Source: Glaciecola sp965660625
GTDB taxonomy: Bacteria > Pseudomonadota > Gammaproteobacteria > Enterobacterales > Alteromonadaceae
Length of the DNA: 64,000 bases
Assembly (NCBI GenBank): GCA_965660625.1
Contig: CBFIAR010000001.1
Location: 434,001-498,000, forward strand
Direction of reading: 5' to 3'
How positions within the stretch are numbered: the first letter of the stretch is position 1; the number at the start of each line of letters is the position of its first letter. Shown one piece after another: positions 16,854 to 26,696 of this stretch. The notes under the pieces are model-generated. The model ran no database searches, was not told the DNA's origin, and worked only from the letters and a program-made list of their open reading frames with translations. Made by a program: the position numbers and the translations under genes.

Positions 16854-17951
16854 CTAGCGTTGCGCTGGTATCACCGGTGTGATTGATTGCACAAGGCTGT
16901 TTTGCGCTCGATGTCTAAGCAAATGATCCATCAACACAATCGCTAACATTGCCTCAGCAATCGGTACGGCCCGAATTCCAACACAAGGATCATGGCGACC
17001 TTTCGTGATGACGTCAGCAACTTTACCGTGAATATCAACCGACTCGCCAGAAATGCTAATGCTGGACGTTGGTTTTAATGCCATGTGCACTATAATTTCT
17101 TGTCCACTGGAAATGCCGCCTAATATGCCACCGGCATGATTAGTATGAAAGCCATCTGGTGACATTTCATCTCTGTGCTCCGTCCCTTTTTGATTCACAA
17201 CGTCGAAGCCATCACCAATCTCAACACCTTTGACGGCATTGATGCCCATCATAGCGTGCGCAATATCAGCATCAAGTCGATCGAAGACCGGTTCGCCTAA
17301 GCCCACCGGCACGTTAGTAGCGCTTACACTAACTTGCGCTCCAATTGAGTTGCCTTCTTTCTTTAAATCCCGCATGTAGGAATCTAGTGCTTCAAGCTTA
17401 GTATCATCAGGGCAGAAAAAAGGGTTCGTGTTAGTCACACTATGATCCACTTTATCTACCTTGATTGGTCCCAGTTGACTAATGTAACCGCGCACTTCTA
17501 TGCCGTATTGTTGTTTAAGGTACTTTTTAGCAATACCACCTGCAGCAACGCGCACCGCAGTTTCCCGTGCAGAAGAGCGACCACCGCCACGATAGTCTCT
17601 AAAACCAAATTTTTGCTGATAAGTATAATCGGCATGCCCTGGGCGAAAAGAATCCTTAATTTTGGAGTAGTCTTGACTGCGCTGATCTTTGTTGTTTATC
17701 AGCAAACCAATACTCGTGCCGGTCGATTTGCCTTCAAATACACCGCTGAGAATTTTGACCTCATCATCTTCTCGACGCGCAGTTGTGTATTTCGAAGTTC
17801 CTGGCTTACGGCGATCCAAATCACCCTGCAAGTCTTCTTCGGTGAGCTCTAGTCCCGGAGGGCAGCCATCAACCACACCACCGATGGCAATACCATGACT
17901 TTCACCAAAGGTTGTCACAGTAAATAATTTACCTATTGTGTTGCCAGACAT
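16854..17951 (-). CDS. aroC: Chorismate synthase
   Basis: 365 residues; makes chorismate from EPSP, the last common step of aromatic amino-acid synthesis, using reduced FMN. Signature segments are FGESHG near residue 15 and RPGHADYTYQQKFGFRDYRGGGRSSARET around residues 100-130. Length is near E. coli AroC (361). It is 18 bases downstream of prmB, the same prmB-aroC pairing as in E. coli, and probably in one operon. Confidence 0.98.
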   Translation of the reverse strand: MSGNTIGKLFTVTTFGESHGIAIGGVVDGCPPGLELTEEDLQGDLDRRKPGTSKYTTARREDDEVKILSGVFEGKSTGTSIGLLINNKDQRSQDYSKIKDSFRPGHADYTYQQKFGFRDYRGGGRSSARETAVRVAAGGIAKKYLKQQYGIEVRGYISQLGPIKVDKVDHSVTNTNPFFCPDDTKLEALDSYMRDLKKEGNSIGAQVSVSATNVPVGLGEPVFDRLDADIAHAMMGINAVKGVEIGDGFDVVNQKGTEHRDEMSPDGFHTNHAGGILGGISSGQEIIVHMALKPTSSISISGESVDIHGKVADVITKGRHDPCVGIRAVPIAEAMLAIVLMDHLLRHRAQNSLVQSITPVIPAQR

Positions 17952-17969
17952 CTTGTTCTTTCCTTACAT

Positions 17970-18899
17970 TTATTTGTTGTTTGACCAATACTTCATCAGT
18001 GTTTCTTTTTGAACAGCAAAAATCCCGCTGCCACCCTGAGATAAATCACACCATTGCACTTCTAGGCCAGGAAAACGAGCAGCAACGTGCAGTTCACTGT
18101 TGCCTACTTCAACAAACAACCATGCGCCGTCATTCATATAATCGGGAGCTTGTTGGAGCATGATTTCAACAAGGTCTAAACCATCTTCTCCAGCAGCCAG
18201 TGCGTGCTCAGGCTCATGATGAAACTCATCAGGAAGATCAGCCATATCATTTGCATCAACGTAGGGAGGATTTGACACGATAAGATCATACCGCAAGCCT
18301 TCTAAAGCGTTGAATAAATCAGATGCTAAGGGAATGACCTGATCTTCCAATTGGTATTCGTGAATATTCATTGAAGCCACATCAAGCGCATCGGTGTCGA
18401 TATCGGCAGCATCCACCATAGCCTCAGGAAATTGGTGTGCTAAGGCAATTGCTATACAACCGCCACCAGTGCATAAATCGAGTATTTTGGAAGGTTCCGC
18501 ACTTAAGTAAGGCTTGAACTTCTGCAAGAGTAATTCAGCGAACGGAGACCTAGGTATTAATACTCGCTCATCAACGTAGAACGGCATACCAGCAAACCAA
18601 GCTTGATGGCTTATGTAAGGCAAGGGTTTTTGCAACTCAACGCGCTGCTGCAACCAATCCGCCATCAGCTCCTTCTCTGCCTCTGTTACGCGAGCTTGAT
18701 AAAGTGCTTGCTGACGAACTACGGGCATATCCAAGGGCAAATTCAAGGCTTGAAATACGAGGCTAGACGCTTCATCCCATTCATTATCGGTGCCGTGACC
18801 GAAAAAAACACCTGCTTTATAAAATGCAGAAATGGAATAGCGTACCCAGTCGAGTACAGTGACTAGTTCTGGCGGATAAGATGGTTTTTGTATATTCAC
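17970..18899 (-). CDS. prmB: 50S ribosomal protein L3 glutamine methyltransferase
   Basis: 309 residues; methylates a glutamine of ribosomal protein L3. The SAM-binding loop is DLCTGGGCIAIALA and the glutamine-binding catalytic NPPY is in IVSNPPYVD. It is PrmB rather than PrmC by length and by its position before aroC and divergent from smrB, as in E. coli. Confidence 0.95.
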   Translation of the reverse strand: MNIQKPSYPPELVTVLDWVRYSISAFYKAGVFFGHGTDNEWDEASSLVFQALNLPLDMPVVRQQALYQARVTEAEKELMADWLQQRVELQKPLPYISHQAWFAGMPFYVDERVLIPRSPFAELLLQKFKPYLSAEPSKILDLCTGGGCIAIALAHQFPEAMVDAADIDTDALDVASMNIHEYQLEDQVIPLASDLFNALEGLRYDLIVSNPPYVDANDMADLPDEFHHEPEHALAAGEDGLDLVEIMLQQAPDYMNDGAWLFVEVGNSELHVAARFPGLEVQWCDLSQGGSGIFAVQKETLMKYWSNNK

Positions 18900-18998
18900 G
18901 GGATCCTTAGATGAGAAAGTAATATTACTGACTCAATATCAAGCCAATCCTGATATAATACGCAAAAATTCAATCAAATTCGCTTGTTATCTGCCTTT

Positions 18999-19571
18999 AT
19001 GAAGAAAAAAACTTCAAATTTCATCAATCATGACAGCTCGCAAGAAGACATTTCCTTCGCGAGTCTTTTTGATGGTGTAAAGCCTGTCAAAAATGATCGT
19101 TATGAATTGTCCCGCAAGGATAAATTACTGAAGTTGAAGCAGCGTCAATATTCAAGCAACACAACTGACAGAAAAGCAAATGCGATGTTTGAGTTTTCGG
19201 ATGGATTTGAAGCAAGCTTTGCGAACAACGGCCCGTTGAAATATATTGCTGAGGGTGAGCGAACCGACCGAGTAAAGCAACTCCGAAACGGTGAAATTGC
19301 ACCTGAACTACTTTTAGACCTGCATGGGATGAACGCAGAAGCCGCAAAAAATGAAATTGCGGCATTATTATTTGTGGCACATCGCAAGCACTACCCTTGT
19401 GTTTGCATCATGCACGGCATTGGCACAGGTACGCTGAAACGCAAAGTACCCAGTTGGTTGGTGCAGCATCCTTTTGTCATTGGTTTTCACCAAGCAACCT
19501 TAGAATGGGGCGGGAATAGCGCTGTACTTGTGCTCATAAAGCAAAACGAAGAACATAAAAAGTACGACTAG
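18999..19571 (+). CDS. smrB: Ribosome-rescue endonuclease SmrB (Smr domain)
   Basis: 190 residues, divergent from prmB as in E. coli. SmrB cleaves mRNA at collided ribosomes. The C-terminal Smr domain shows DLHGMNAEAAKNEI (DxH motif), CIMHGIGTGTLKRKVPSWL (HGxGxGxL) and the conserved HPFVIGFHQATLEWGG. I start at the ATG 18999 (MKKKTSN), matching the family; a TTG five codons earlier is unlikely. No strong ribosome site is visible. Confidence 0.93.
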   Translation: MKKKTSNFINHDSSQEDISFASLFDGVKPVKNDRYELSRKDKLLKLKQRQYSSNTTDRKANAMFEFSDGFEASFANNGPLKYIAEGERTDRVKQLRNGEIAPELLLDLHGMNAEAAKNEIAALLFVAHRKHYPCVCIMHGIGTGTLKRKVPSWLVQHPFVIGFHQATLEWGGNSAVLVLIKQNEEHKKYD

Positions 19572-19576
19572 TCTGC

Positions 19577-19705
19577 CTAATTGTGTTCGTCCGGTGAACT
19601 ATTGTGTATGAACATATAGGTGAAATACGCGCTCATAACTATCATCACTAAAATGCCCAGAAGTGAACCCCAAACTACAGCGTCGCCGAATATCATGGAT
19701 AACAT
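19577..19705 (-). CDS. Small single-helix membrane protein, DUF3149-like (42 aa)
   Basis: A 42-residue ORF starting at ATG 19705 with a good ribosome site (GTGAGG, seven bases upstream). It begins MLSMIFGDAVVWGSLLG, has one hydrophobic helix (about 10-33) and ends in a short hydrophilic tail, SSPDEHN. Size and pattern (short N-terminal GD/GN segment, one helix, YFTYMF end) resemble the DUF3149 family of tiny proteobacterial membrane proteins. Function unknown. It converges on smrB with only 5 bases between the stops. Confidence 0.7.
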   Translation of the reverse strand: MLSMIFGDAVVWGSLLGILVMIVMSAYFTYMFIHNSSPDEHN

Positions 19706-19793
19706 AAATAACCTCACAAGTTAATATTTATAGAGATGAGACTAAAAACTAGTATTTATGTTCGAATAATAATCTAGCGTGGGCATAGCGCAT

Positions 19794-19807
19794 CTGATCG
19801 AGATCAA
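19794..19807. promoter_or_regulatory. Possible FNR/EtrA-type site
   Basis: CTGATCGAGATCAA matches the FNR consensus TTGAT-N4-ATCAA at 9 of 10 positions. It lies about 90 bases upstream of the DUF3149-like gene, in the 157-base gap before the transglycosylase gene. It could be chance. Confidence 0.3.
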
Positions 19808-19862
19808 TGATTGAGGCTCATTTTCAACAGTCTGTGAGAATTGATTGCGCTAGATCAAGTTT

Positions 19863-20504
19863 TTACGTTATCAGGCGCATAAACCAGTTTTTGTTTAGAT
19901 CGGCTTCACAGGTTTTTAATTGCGCTGCGTAGCGTAAAGAGCGTGAGTGCACTTTTTGTGCAACCCCAACCAGCCATTTCTTTTTGCGGTAAGATTTACG
20001 TTTATAACCACCCCATCCTTCGTGGTAATTGAGGTACTGGGCATTGGCGTCCCATTTTGAAATTTTGTTTATTTGATGTGTTTTAGTAATGAACCAGCCC
20101 ATAAAATCAATGGCGTCATCGAAGTCTTCTCTGCTGGCAAACATCTGTCCCGTTTCTCGTTTGTAGTCATCCCATGTCATGGTTTTGGCCTGCGAATAAC
20201 CATAGGCGGAGCTAACACGTCCCCAGGGTATAAGACCAAATAAAATGTAGTCACGAGGAGGTAGTGCATCATGACGAAACGAGCTCTCTTGATACATCAT
20301 TGCCATAGGCACGTGGATAGGTACCCCCCACTTTTCACGCACGTCAGCGGCGGCGTCAAACCAATCACGTTTTTCATAAAAAATATCGCAAATATTTTCT
20401 TTTTCAGTGGGTGGCTGGATTGCACACCCACTCGAAAGAATGACCAGAATAACCAATATAAGTGATTCTAAAAATTTGATTTTAAAAAAAATGAACTTTC
20501 CCAT
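19863..20504 (-). CDS. Transglycosylase-SLT-like lipoprotein
   Basis: 213 residues with a lipoprotein signal (lipobox LSSGC, Cys27). After it, a lysozyme-like domain begins around residue 60; Glu73 in MMYQESSFRHDA is the predicted catalytic acid of a lytic transglycosylase, followed by SSAYGYSQAKTMTWDDY and the YLNYHEGWGGY motif. Similar small outer-membrane lipoproteins occur widely in Vibrio and Alteromonadales. It probably trims peptidoglycan; the specific partner is unknown. Confidence 0.82.
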   Translation of the reverse strand: MGKFIFFKIKFLESLILVILVILSSGCAIQPPTEKENICDIFYEKRDWFDAAADVREKWGVPIHVPMAMMYQESSFRHDALPPRDYILFGLIPWGRVSSAYGYSQAKTMTWDDYKRETGQMFASREDFDDAIDFMGWFITKTHQINKISKWDANAQYLNYHEGWGGYKRKSYRKKKWLVGVAQKVHSRSLRYAAQLKTCEADLNKNWFMRLIT

Positions 20505-20562
20505 GTTAGCCTACTCTTACTGATACATGTGAATTAACCAGTTATTCTGTTGAATCCCTATT

Positions 20563-20598
20563 AGCCCGAACTTCTTTTAGAATGCTCGGGTTTTTTTT
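20563..20598 (+). terminator. Terminator-like hairpin on + strand without an obvious + gene
   Basis: AGCCCGA (20563-20569) pairs with TCGGGTT (20586-20592), helped by TTC/GAA inside, followed by eight Ts (20591-20598). The T-run is on the + strand, yet both flanking genes (gshA and the lipoprotein) are on the minus strand. It may end an antisense or small RNA. Confidence 0.6.
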
Positions 20599-20640
20599 GC
20601 CTATTAATAAGCCTTTCCGCATAGTGAATATAGCAGCATG

Positions 20641-22218
20641 CTATCTGGCAAAATAGTCCCGAATAAATTCAGCAAACGATTTAGTATCTGCCTGCTCGAC
20701 TTTAATACGAGATTCAATAGACTCTCTCGCTTGCTGGCGAAACATATCTTCATTCATATGCAAATAATTCAAACCAGAAGCATGCGTCTTATATTCAAAT
20801 GCTAACTCTAAACCTAAGGTACTATTGTCAATATCATGCTCAATTAATGTATTCAGCCATTTTGCGGAGGGGGTTTTATTCGGATCTTTGACTTTCTCAA
20901 ACTCTTGCTCAACTGCATCTGAGTACTTCGTATTCGCATTTGCTTGATCAAGGATTTTTGCAACGTCTTTGAATTCAGCAAATAATGTAGTCGACCAATC
21001 CTGCAACGAAATAGCTTTGCCCTCATGCGTTAATATTAGCCCTGGTTTGCGCCCTTTAATGACGACAGCATCTAAGTTATCGTCACTTTCATCATAGGCA
21101 GGCTGTGTAAACTTCGGGGATTCTTTAATTAAACAATACAGCAAAAACACGTCTAAAAAATAAAACTGATTTTCATGTATGCCGAGCTGAGAAAACGGAT
21201 TCACGTCTAAGGCACGAACTTCTATGTAACTCACACCTCGACTCTCTAATGCATCGCTTGGCTTTTCAAGAGATTTTGCAATTTGCTTTGGACGAATAGG
21301 TGAGTACAGCTCATTTTCAATCTGCAACACGTTGCTATTTAGCTGCTCCCAACCGTCTTTTTCATTTGATGAGAAAACGCTGTAATGTTTCGACGGTGTG
21401 TGAATAGCCTCACGCACAGACCTTACATAAGAGTGTAAATCGTTGTAATCTATATTTAAAGATGATTGTTCGGAGTTCGTGTAGCCTAGATCACTCATTC
21501 GCAACGACGTTGCGTAAGGCAAGTACAGTGTCCCTTTTCCTAATCGTTTAAAAGGAAGTTTATTTTCTTTACCTTCTAAAAATGATTGACAGAGAGCAGG
21601 AGAAGCTCCGTATAAATAAGGGATCAACCAAGCCAAGGTGCGAAAGTTACGGATCAAATCAAAATAGTAGGAAGACCGATTGTCTACGTTATTTGCGACC
21701 TTATGCAAATCACACCAAGCCTGCCAAAACTCTTCCGAAAAAGAAAAATTAAAATGCACCCCGGCAATCACTTGCATCATGCTGCCGTAACGATTATGCA
21801 AACCTTTACGATATACTTCCTTCATTCTAGCAACATTAGCGCTTCCATATTGCGCAATTGGAATGTTTGTGTCTTTATTTACGAAACACGGCATGCTCAT
21901 GGGCCATAGCCGTTCTTCACCTATATTCTCATATACAAATTTATGAATATCGGCGAGTTGAGCCAGTGTCGTTTTTGCATCCTTCTCAGGTGGCGTAATG
22001 AACTCCATTAAGCTTTCAGAAAAATCAGTGGTAATAGTATCGTGAGTCAGTGTTGCACCCAACGCTTCAGGATGCCCTGTGGTAGCTAAGCCACCCATTG
22101 GATTAACTCTTAGCGCTTCCCTCTCTATGCCATGCTTAATATTGGGCAAAGATGTTTGAAATTGAGACTGAGAAAGTGCTGCTAAGCGCTCTGCAAAGGT
22201 AAGTGAATGATTAGCCAA
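20641..22218 (-). CDS. gshA: Glutamate-cysteine ligase
   Basis: 525 residues, close to the 518 of E. coli GshA. ATP-dependent first step of glutathione synthesis. The opening GIEREALRVNPMGGLATTGHPEALG contains the conserved substrate/Mg-binding ERE motif, followed by TDFSESLMEFITPP and later SYIEVRALDVNPF, all diagnostic of the gammaproteobacterial type I enzyme. A DnaA-box-like TGTGGATAA at 22251 just upstream is probably chance. Confidence 0.97.
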   Translation of the reverse strand: MANHSLTFAERLAALSQSQFQTSLPNIKHGIEREALRVNPMGGLATTGHPEALGATLTHDTITTDFSESLMEFITPPEKDAKTTLAQLADIHKFVYENIGEERLWPMSMPCFVNKDTNIPIAQYGSANVARMKEVYRKGLHNRYGSMMQVIAGVHFNFSFSEEFWQAWCDLHKVANNVDNRSSYYFDLIRNFRTLAWLIPYLYGASPALCQSFLEGKENKLPFKRLGKGTLYLPYATSLRMSDLGYTNSEQSSLNIDYNDLHSYVRSVREAIHTPSKHYSVFSSNEKDGWEQLNSNVLQIENELYSPIRPKQIAKSLEKPSDALESRGVSYIEVRALDVNPFSQLGIHENQFYFLDVFLLYCLIKESPKFTQPAYDESDDNLDAVVIKGRKPGLILTHEGKAISLQDWSTTLFAEFKDVAKILDQANANTKYSDAVEQEFEKVKDPNKTPSAKWLNTLIEHDIDNSTLGLELAFEYKTHASGLNYLHMNEDMFRQQARESIESRIKVEQADTKSFAEFIRDYFAR

Positions 22219-22332
22219 ATTATGATTCCGTTACTGGTTTAGAAACCTCTTGTGGATAAATGCCATAAGAGTATTAACGTAAGTTGCCGCTTAGTATAGT
22301 GTGTAAATTATAAATTCACAGCAAAGATTTAC

Positions 22333-25176
22333 CTACTTTGGTACTTCTAAATCAATAATTTGTCTATCGAGTACGCGTAGTTTTTCGCGTAATGTTGCCG
22401 CATCCCCCACAACAATAATATCCATAGAATCAGTATCTAACCATTTAGCAGCTAGCGCATTGAGTGCTTCAGTCGTCGCATTATTAATGATTACTTTTTG
22501 ACGCTTGCGATAATCTTTATCTAAGTCATACCCCAGCATCCCAATCAGAATACCTGCTTTTCTAGTAGGTGTTTCTGAACTTAATGCATCTCGTTGTGTA
22601 TAAGCCTTTTTCATCATTTCGAGTTCACCCTGAGTCATACCAGTTGCCTGATACTTGTCAATTTCCTTTAAAAACTCTTGAATACTTGCCACCGTATGCT
22701 GTTTCGCAACATCAGCACTCGCGCTGAATGTACCTGTCATTTTGCCGCCATTAAAACTGCTCTGCGCGCCGTATGTATAGCCTTTATCTTCTCTTAGGTT
22801 AAGATTAATTCTGCTATTGAACATGCCACCTAAAGGAAAGTTCATTAAGCCCGACTTAAAATACTCGCCTTCTGCATCAAATACCAAAGCATGCTTCAAT
22901 ATTGAAATCACTGACTGCACGCCACCAGGGTTATCGACAAGGTATATTTTTCCTTTTTTAGCATTGGCGAATTTGTCAAAGCTTGGTAGCGCATAGTCTT
23001 TACCTTCCCAATCTATAAGCATTGCGATTGCTTTAATGGCCTTTGTTTTTGATATATCACCTACAATAACTACATTTGCGAAATTAGGACGATAGTAGTT
23101 ATCGTAAAATGCCTTAAGGTCTTCCAAGGTAATTGCCTGTATGCTCTGCGTTGTTCCTTCCCCTGGCATGCCAAGAATGCTGTTCTCACCAAACAACACA
23201 ATACTGCTAGCTCTGCTCGCCAATGTCGATGGGTTCTTTAAGGCTTGCTGTAAGCCTTGTAGTGTCTTTTGTTTCAAGCGCAGAAAATCCGCTTCTTTGA
23301 AACCCGGCGAGAACAACATTTCTTGCACAATGCTCATGGTTGCTGTCAAGTTTTTCGTCAGGGATGACACGTATACATTGGTGTAACGTCCAGATGCGCT
23401 AAATGAAACGCTACTGCCTAGCAGTGCTAAACGGTTAGCCACTTTTACGTTGCTAGAAAGTGCAGTACTTTCATTCATCATTTGTGCTGTCATTGTCGCA
23501 ACACCAGGTTTATTTACCGAATCTAATAACGGACCGCCTTCAATCGCGATATTGATAAAGACCGTTGGGGTTTCACGAGTATCAACGCCAAGTACTTTGA
23601 TACCATTGCTAGCAAAAGTATGACTCCAAAATTCGGGGATGCCGACAATAGGATTGACTCCGGCCGTCGGTTGTAAGGTCCGATCAAAATCATCGACTAT
23701 TTTTGTTTGTTTTATGTCCTCTGCCAACTCCGTTTGAGATTCATATTGGCGCAGCGGTAATGTAAAGTTTTGTGCTGCCACGGCAAGTTGCGCTTGCCCC
23801 TCAGGCACAATGCTAAGTACCACTGCAGGCTTATTTTTCACATAGTGCTCGAATACGCGCATAACATCATCTTTGGTGACGGCATTATAACGCTGAATGT
23901 CTGCCTGTATACCATCAGGTTCATTGTAAAATATCTGTCCGCTAGCGAGTTGACGCACCTTACCAGCAACACTTTGCAAACCCAAAATCGTGCCACTTTC
24001 AATACTTGCTTTTGTGCGTTGTAAATCATCATCCTGAACGCCTCTTTGCTCAAACTCAGCAAGTGTGTCATCAATGATCGCTTGCATCCGCTTTAAGCTC
24101 TGCACTTTTTCAGGGTTAACCAATGCAAGCAACTGGAATTCGCAAGCCAGTTCACGACAAGGATGCCCAGCGAATGCCTGCAGCGCTAAACCATTACTAA
24201 CCATGTTTTTATACAGTAAAGAGGTTTTTCCGCCGCCCAAAATATCGGCTAATACGTCAAGTGCAGCTTCGTCTGAATGCTTTGCATACACGGTGGGCAA
24301 GGTGATTTGCAATAATGGCAAATGCACTTTATCTTCTAATGTGATAAAACGCGTTTCAGCTAATTTTGCAGGTGCTTTTGCTGCAGCAGTGACTTCGGGG
24401 CCACGAGGAATAGTTGCAAAGTACTTTTCAATCCACCCTATAGTTTGCTCTTTGTCAATCGCACCACCAATGGTTAGTACGGCGTTGTTAGGGCCGTACC
24501 ATTTTTGAAAGAATTTCTTAAGGTCATTCACGTTAACTCTATCAAGGTCTTCTACATACCCAATGGTAGACCAAGAATAAGGATGCCCCTCAGGGTAAAG
24601 TGCTTCTCCGATCTTTTCAGAACGTAAGCCATATGGTTGATTATCAACACGTTGACCTCGCTCGTTTTTAACTGTTTCGCGCTGGTTTTCAAATTTTTCT
24701 TTAGTTACTGCGTCTAGTAAGAAACCCATACGATCTGCTTCCAACCATAACACTTTTTCAAGTTGATTGATTGGAACCGTTTGATAATAATTCGTAATGT
24801 CGGTATTGGTAGAACCATTCATACTGCCACCCGCTTCAGTCACAATGTTAAAATGCGCTTCATCTGCCACGTTTTCTGAACCTTGAAACATCATATGTTC
24901 AAAAAAGTGCGCAAAACCTGAACGGCCCATTTCCTCGCGAGCAGAACCAACGTGATACGTCACATTAACTTCTACCAGCGGATCTGATTGATCTTCATGT
25001 AGAATTACCGTAAGGCCATTTTTAAGCTGGTATTTTTCATATTTTATGACTGAACCAGATAACTGTTCTGATTTTCTGTTTGTACTGCTATTTTTCCCTG
25101 ATTGGCAAGCGCCAAGGGCAAATACTGCCGCTAGCAACGCGCACAATACGATCTTTTTTGAGAGCCTTGTAATCAT
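22333..25176 (-). CDS. M16 family zinc metallopeptidase lipoprotein
   Basis: 947 residues with two tandem M16 modules. A lipobox LGAC (Cys24) predicts a lipoprotein. The N-terminal module has the inverted zinc motif HFFEH (His90, Glu93, His94) and the distal Glu in the NERGQR region, so it should be active. The C-terminal module lacks HxxEH and is structural, as in other two-domain M16 enzymes. Likely a periplasmic or outer-membrane-linked oligopeptidase; substrate unknown. Monocistronic. Confidence 0.92.
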   Translation of the reverse strand: MITRLSKKIVLCALLAAVFALGACQSGKNSSTNRKSEQLSGSVIKYEKYQLKNGLTVILHEDQSDPLVEVNVTYHVGSAREEMGRSGFAHFFEHMMFQGSENVADEAHFNIVTEAGGSMNGSTNTDITNYYQTVPINQLEKVLWLEADRMGFLLDAVTKEKFENQRETVKNERGQRVDNQPYGLRSEKIGEALYPEGHPYSWSTIGYVEDLDRVNVNDLKKFFQKWYGPNNAVLTIGGAIDKEQTIGWIEKYFATIPRGPEVTAAAKAPAKLAETRFITLEDKVHLPLLQITLPTVYAKHSDEAALDVLADILGGGKTSLLYKNMVSNGLALQAFAGHPCRELACEFQLLALVNPEKVQSLKRMQAIIDDTLAEFEQRGVQDDDLQRTKASIESGTILGLQSVAGKVRQLASGQIFYNEPDGIQADIQRYNAVTKDDVMRVFEHYVKNKPAVVLSIVPEGQAQLAVAAQNFTLPLRQYESQTELAEDIKQTKIVDDFDRTLQPTAGVNPIVGIPEFWSHTFASNGIKVLGVDTRETPTVFINIAIEGGPLLDSVNKPGVATMTAQMMNESTALSSNVKVANRLALLGSSVSFSASGRYTNVYVSSLTKNLTATMSIVQEMLFSPGFKEADFLRLKQKTLQGLQQALKNPSTLASRASSIVLFGENSILGMPGEGTTQSIQAITLEDLKAFYDNYYRPNFANVVIVGDISKTKAIKAIAMLIDWEGKDYALPSFDKFANAKKGKIYLVDNPGGVQSVISILKHALVFDAEGEYFKSGLMNFPLGGMFNSRINLNLREDKGYTYGAQSSFNGGKMTGTFSASADVAKQHTVASIQEFLKEIDKYQATGMTQGELEMMKKAYTQRDALSSETPTRKAGILIGMLGYDLDKDYRKRQKVIINNATTEALNALAAKWLDTDSMDIIVVGDAATLREKLRVLDRQIIDLEVPK

Positions 25177-25401
25177 CTTTTACCTTTGTTGTTAACGTTG
25201 TAAAGTGAGGGGCTCAGTAAAGAGCCTGATACTTTCTATTCCGTTAGTGTGGTTACCAAAATAGTGACCTGCAATGCGGGCTGGTAATTTCGTTCTATAA
25301 GCAATATATTGTACTAAAGTTTACGTTAAACCGTGCATTAGGTTATTATGCCTGATGCCATCGCATTATGCCTATTCATTCGCTAAAAACTGGACCAAAA
25401 C

Positions 25402-25965
25402 ATGTCAATTAATTTACCCATACTTAACTATGCGTTCGCATTAAATCAACTTGGAGGTCAAGAAGCACTATTGAGCAAAATGTTGGCGAAATTTGTTGCT
25501 GAATTTGTACAAGTATCTTCTGAAGTCAACGCTGCTTTGGATAAAAACGATATTAATAGTGCGAAAATTAAAGTGCACACGGTAAAAGGCATATCTGGTA
25601 ATTTGGGATTGCAGGCTTTATATGATTGTGCAACGCGTTTTGATGCGGAACTACGAAAAGGCCTATTGAACAAAACTACGGTGTTAGAATTCACGCAAAT
25701 TGTCAACGATACCTGCATTGAAATTCAAAAATTGGAAAAGAAAGAGACACCTGTTAGACCCAACGGTGGTGTAACTCTATCTCCTGAAACAGCAAAAATT
25801 AAACTCATCGAGCGTTTGAAAAGAAACGAATTTATTGACGATGATACCCTATTTGAGATGGTCTCCAATCTAGGTTTATCAGATGCGAGCGCTGGGAAGC
25901 TTATTGACTTAATTGAGGACCTTCAGTATCCCGAAGCAATCGCGGTAATTCAAGAGACTCCATAA
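25402..25965 (+). CDS. Histidine phosphotransfer (Hpt) domain protein
   Basis: 187 residues. Residues about 10-115 form an Hpt four-helix bundle with phospho-acceptor His59 in KVHTVKGISGNLG (H-T/x-K-G pattern). The C-terminal 70 residues are helical and unassigned. Hpt proteins relay phosphate between hybrid sensor kinases and response regulators; no kinase or regulator is nearby, so partners are encoded elsewhere. It is 14 bases from the pseudouridine synthase gene and may be co-transcribed. Confidence 0.85.
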   Translation: MSINLPILNYAFALNQLGGQEALLSKMLAKFVAEFVQVSSEVNAALDKNDINSAKIKVHTVKGISGNLGLQALYDCATRFDAELRKGLLNKTTVLEFTQIVNDTCIEIQKLEKKETPVRPNGGVTLSPETAKIKLIERLKRNEFIDDDTLFEMVSNLGLSDASAGKLIDLIEDLQYPEAIAVIQETP

Positions 25966-25979
25966 GTAACTTTCTAGCT

Positions 25980-26696
25980 ATGCTGAAACTTGTTGTAGAT
26001 AATCCAGATTTTATGGTCGTTAATAAACCCAGCGGCATGCCTATGCATGATTCTGCCAATGCAATAATTCCAGTGGCAGAAGCATTATTCAAGGTAGAAA
26101 AACTGTGGTTAATCCATCGCCTAGATACTGATACATCAGGTTGTATGCTTTTAGCAAAGAACAAATTCGCTGCCGCGGAACTCGGTAAACAGTTTGCTGA
26201 CAAGACGATACAAAAATATTACCTGGCACTTATTGATACTAAGCCTAAAAAAAAACAAGGCACGGTAAAGGGCGATATGAAAAAGTCGCGCAACGGAGAC
26301 TGGAAATTAAGTACAGATAACAATAATCCAGCCATCACACAGTTCTTTAGTTTCGTTTTGAAAGACAATGCAAAGACCCAGGAGTTGGAGGTTGACGCTA
26401 ATCTGAGACCAGCGATTAGACTATGCGTGATAAAGCCTATCAGTGGTAAAACTCATCAAATAAGAGTTGCAATGAAATCGCTCGGATCTTCAATTATTGG
26501 TGATAAACGCTATAAAGGCACGCCGTCAGACCGATTATATTTGCATAGCTATGTAATCCAATTCACGTATAACAATGAATTTTTTAATGTTTCTTGTCTA
26601 CCTCAAACAGGCGAACTATTTGCTAGCCAACTAGATCGCTTTATCACTCAACTCCCAAAACCATGGTTAATGAAATGGCCGATATTCAAAACGTAA
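25980..26696 (+). CDS. RluA-family pseudouridine synthase
   Basis: 238 residues, compact and without an S4 domain. The catalytic motif HRLDTDTSG is at residues 46-54 with Asp49 as nucleophile. NKPSGMPMHDS and ISGKTHQIRVAMKSLGSSIIGDKRY are the other RluA-family blocks. It resembles a short RluA-like subfamily common in marine gammaproteobacteria; the modified RNA position is unknown. The 3' end overlaps the next gene by 22-34 bases, depending on that start. Confidence 0.88.
   Translation: MLKLVVDNPDFMVVNKPSGMPMHDSANAIIPVAEALFKVEKLWLIHRLDTDTSGCMLLAKNKFAAAELGKQFADKTIQKYYLALIDTKPKKKQGTVKGDMKKSRNGDWKLSTDNNNPAITQFFSFVLKDNAKTQELEVDANLRPAIRLCVIKPISGKTHQIRVAMKSLGSSIIGDKRYKGTPSDRLYLHSYVIQFTYNNEFFNVSCLPQTGELFASQLDRFITQLPKPWLMKWPIFKT

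Noticed and set aside
22251..22259. Perfect DnaA box (TGTGGATAA) upstream of gshA
   Set aside because: A single 9-mer; roughly half of one such match is expected by chance in 64 kb on both strands, and no second box lies nearby.
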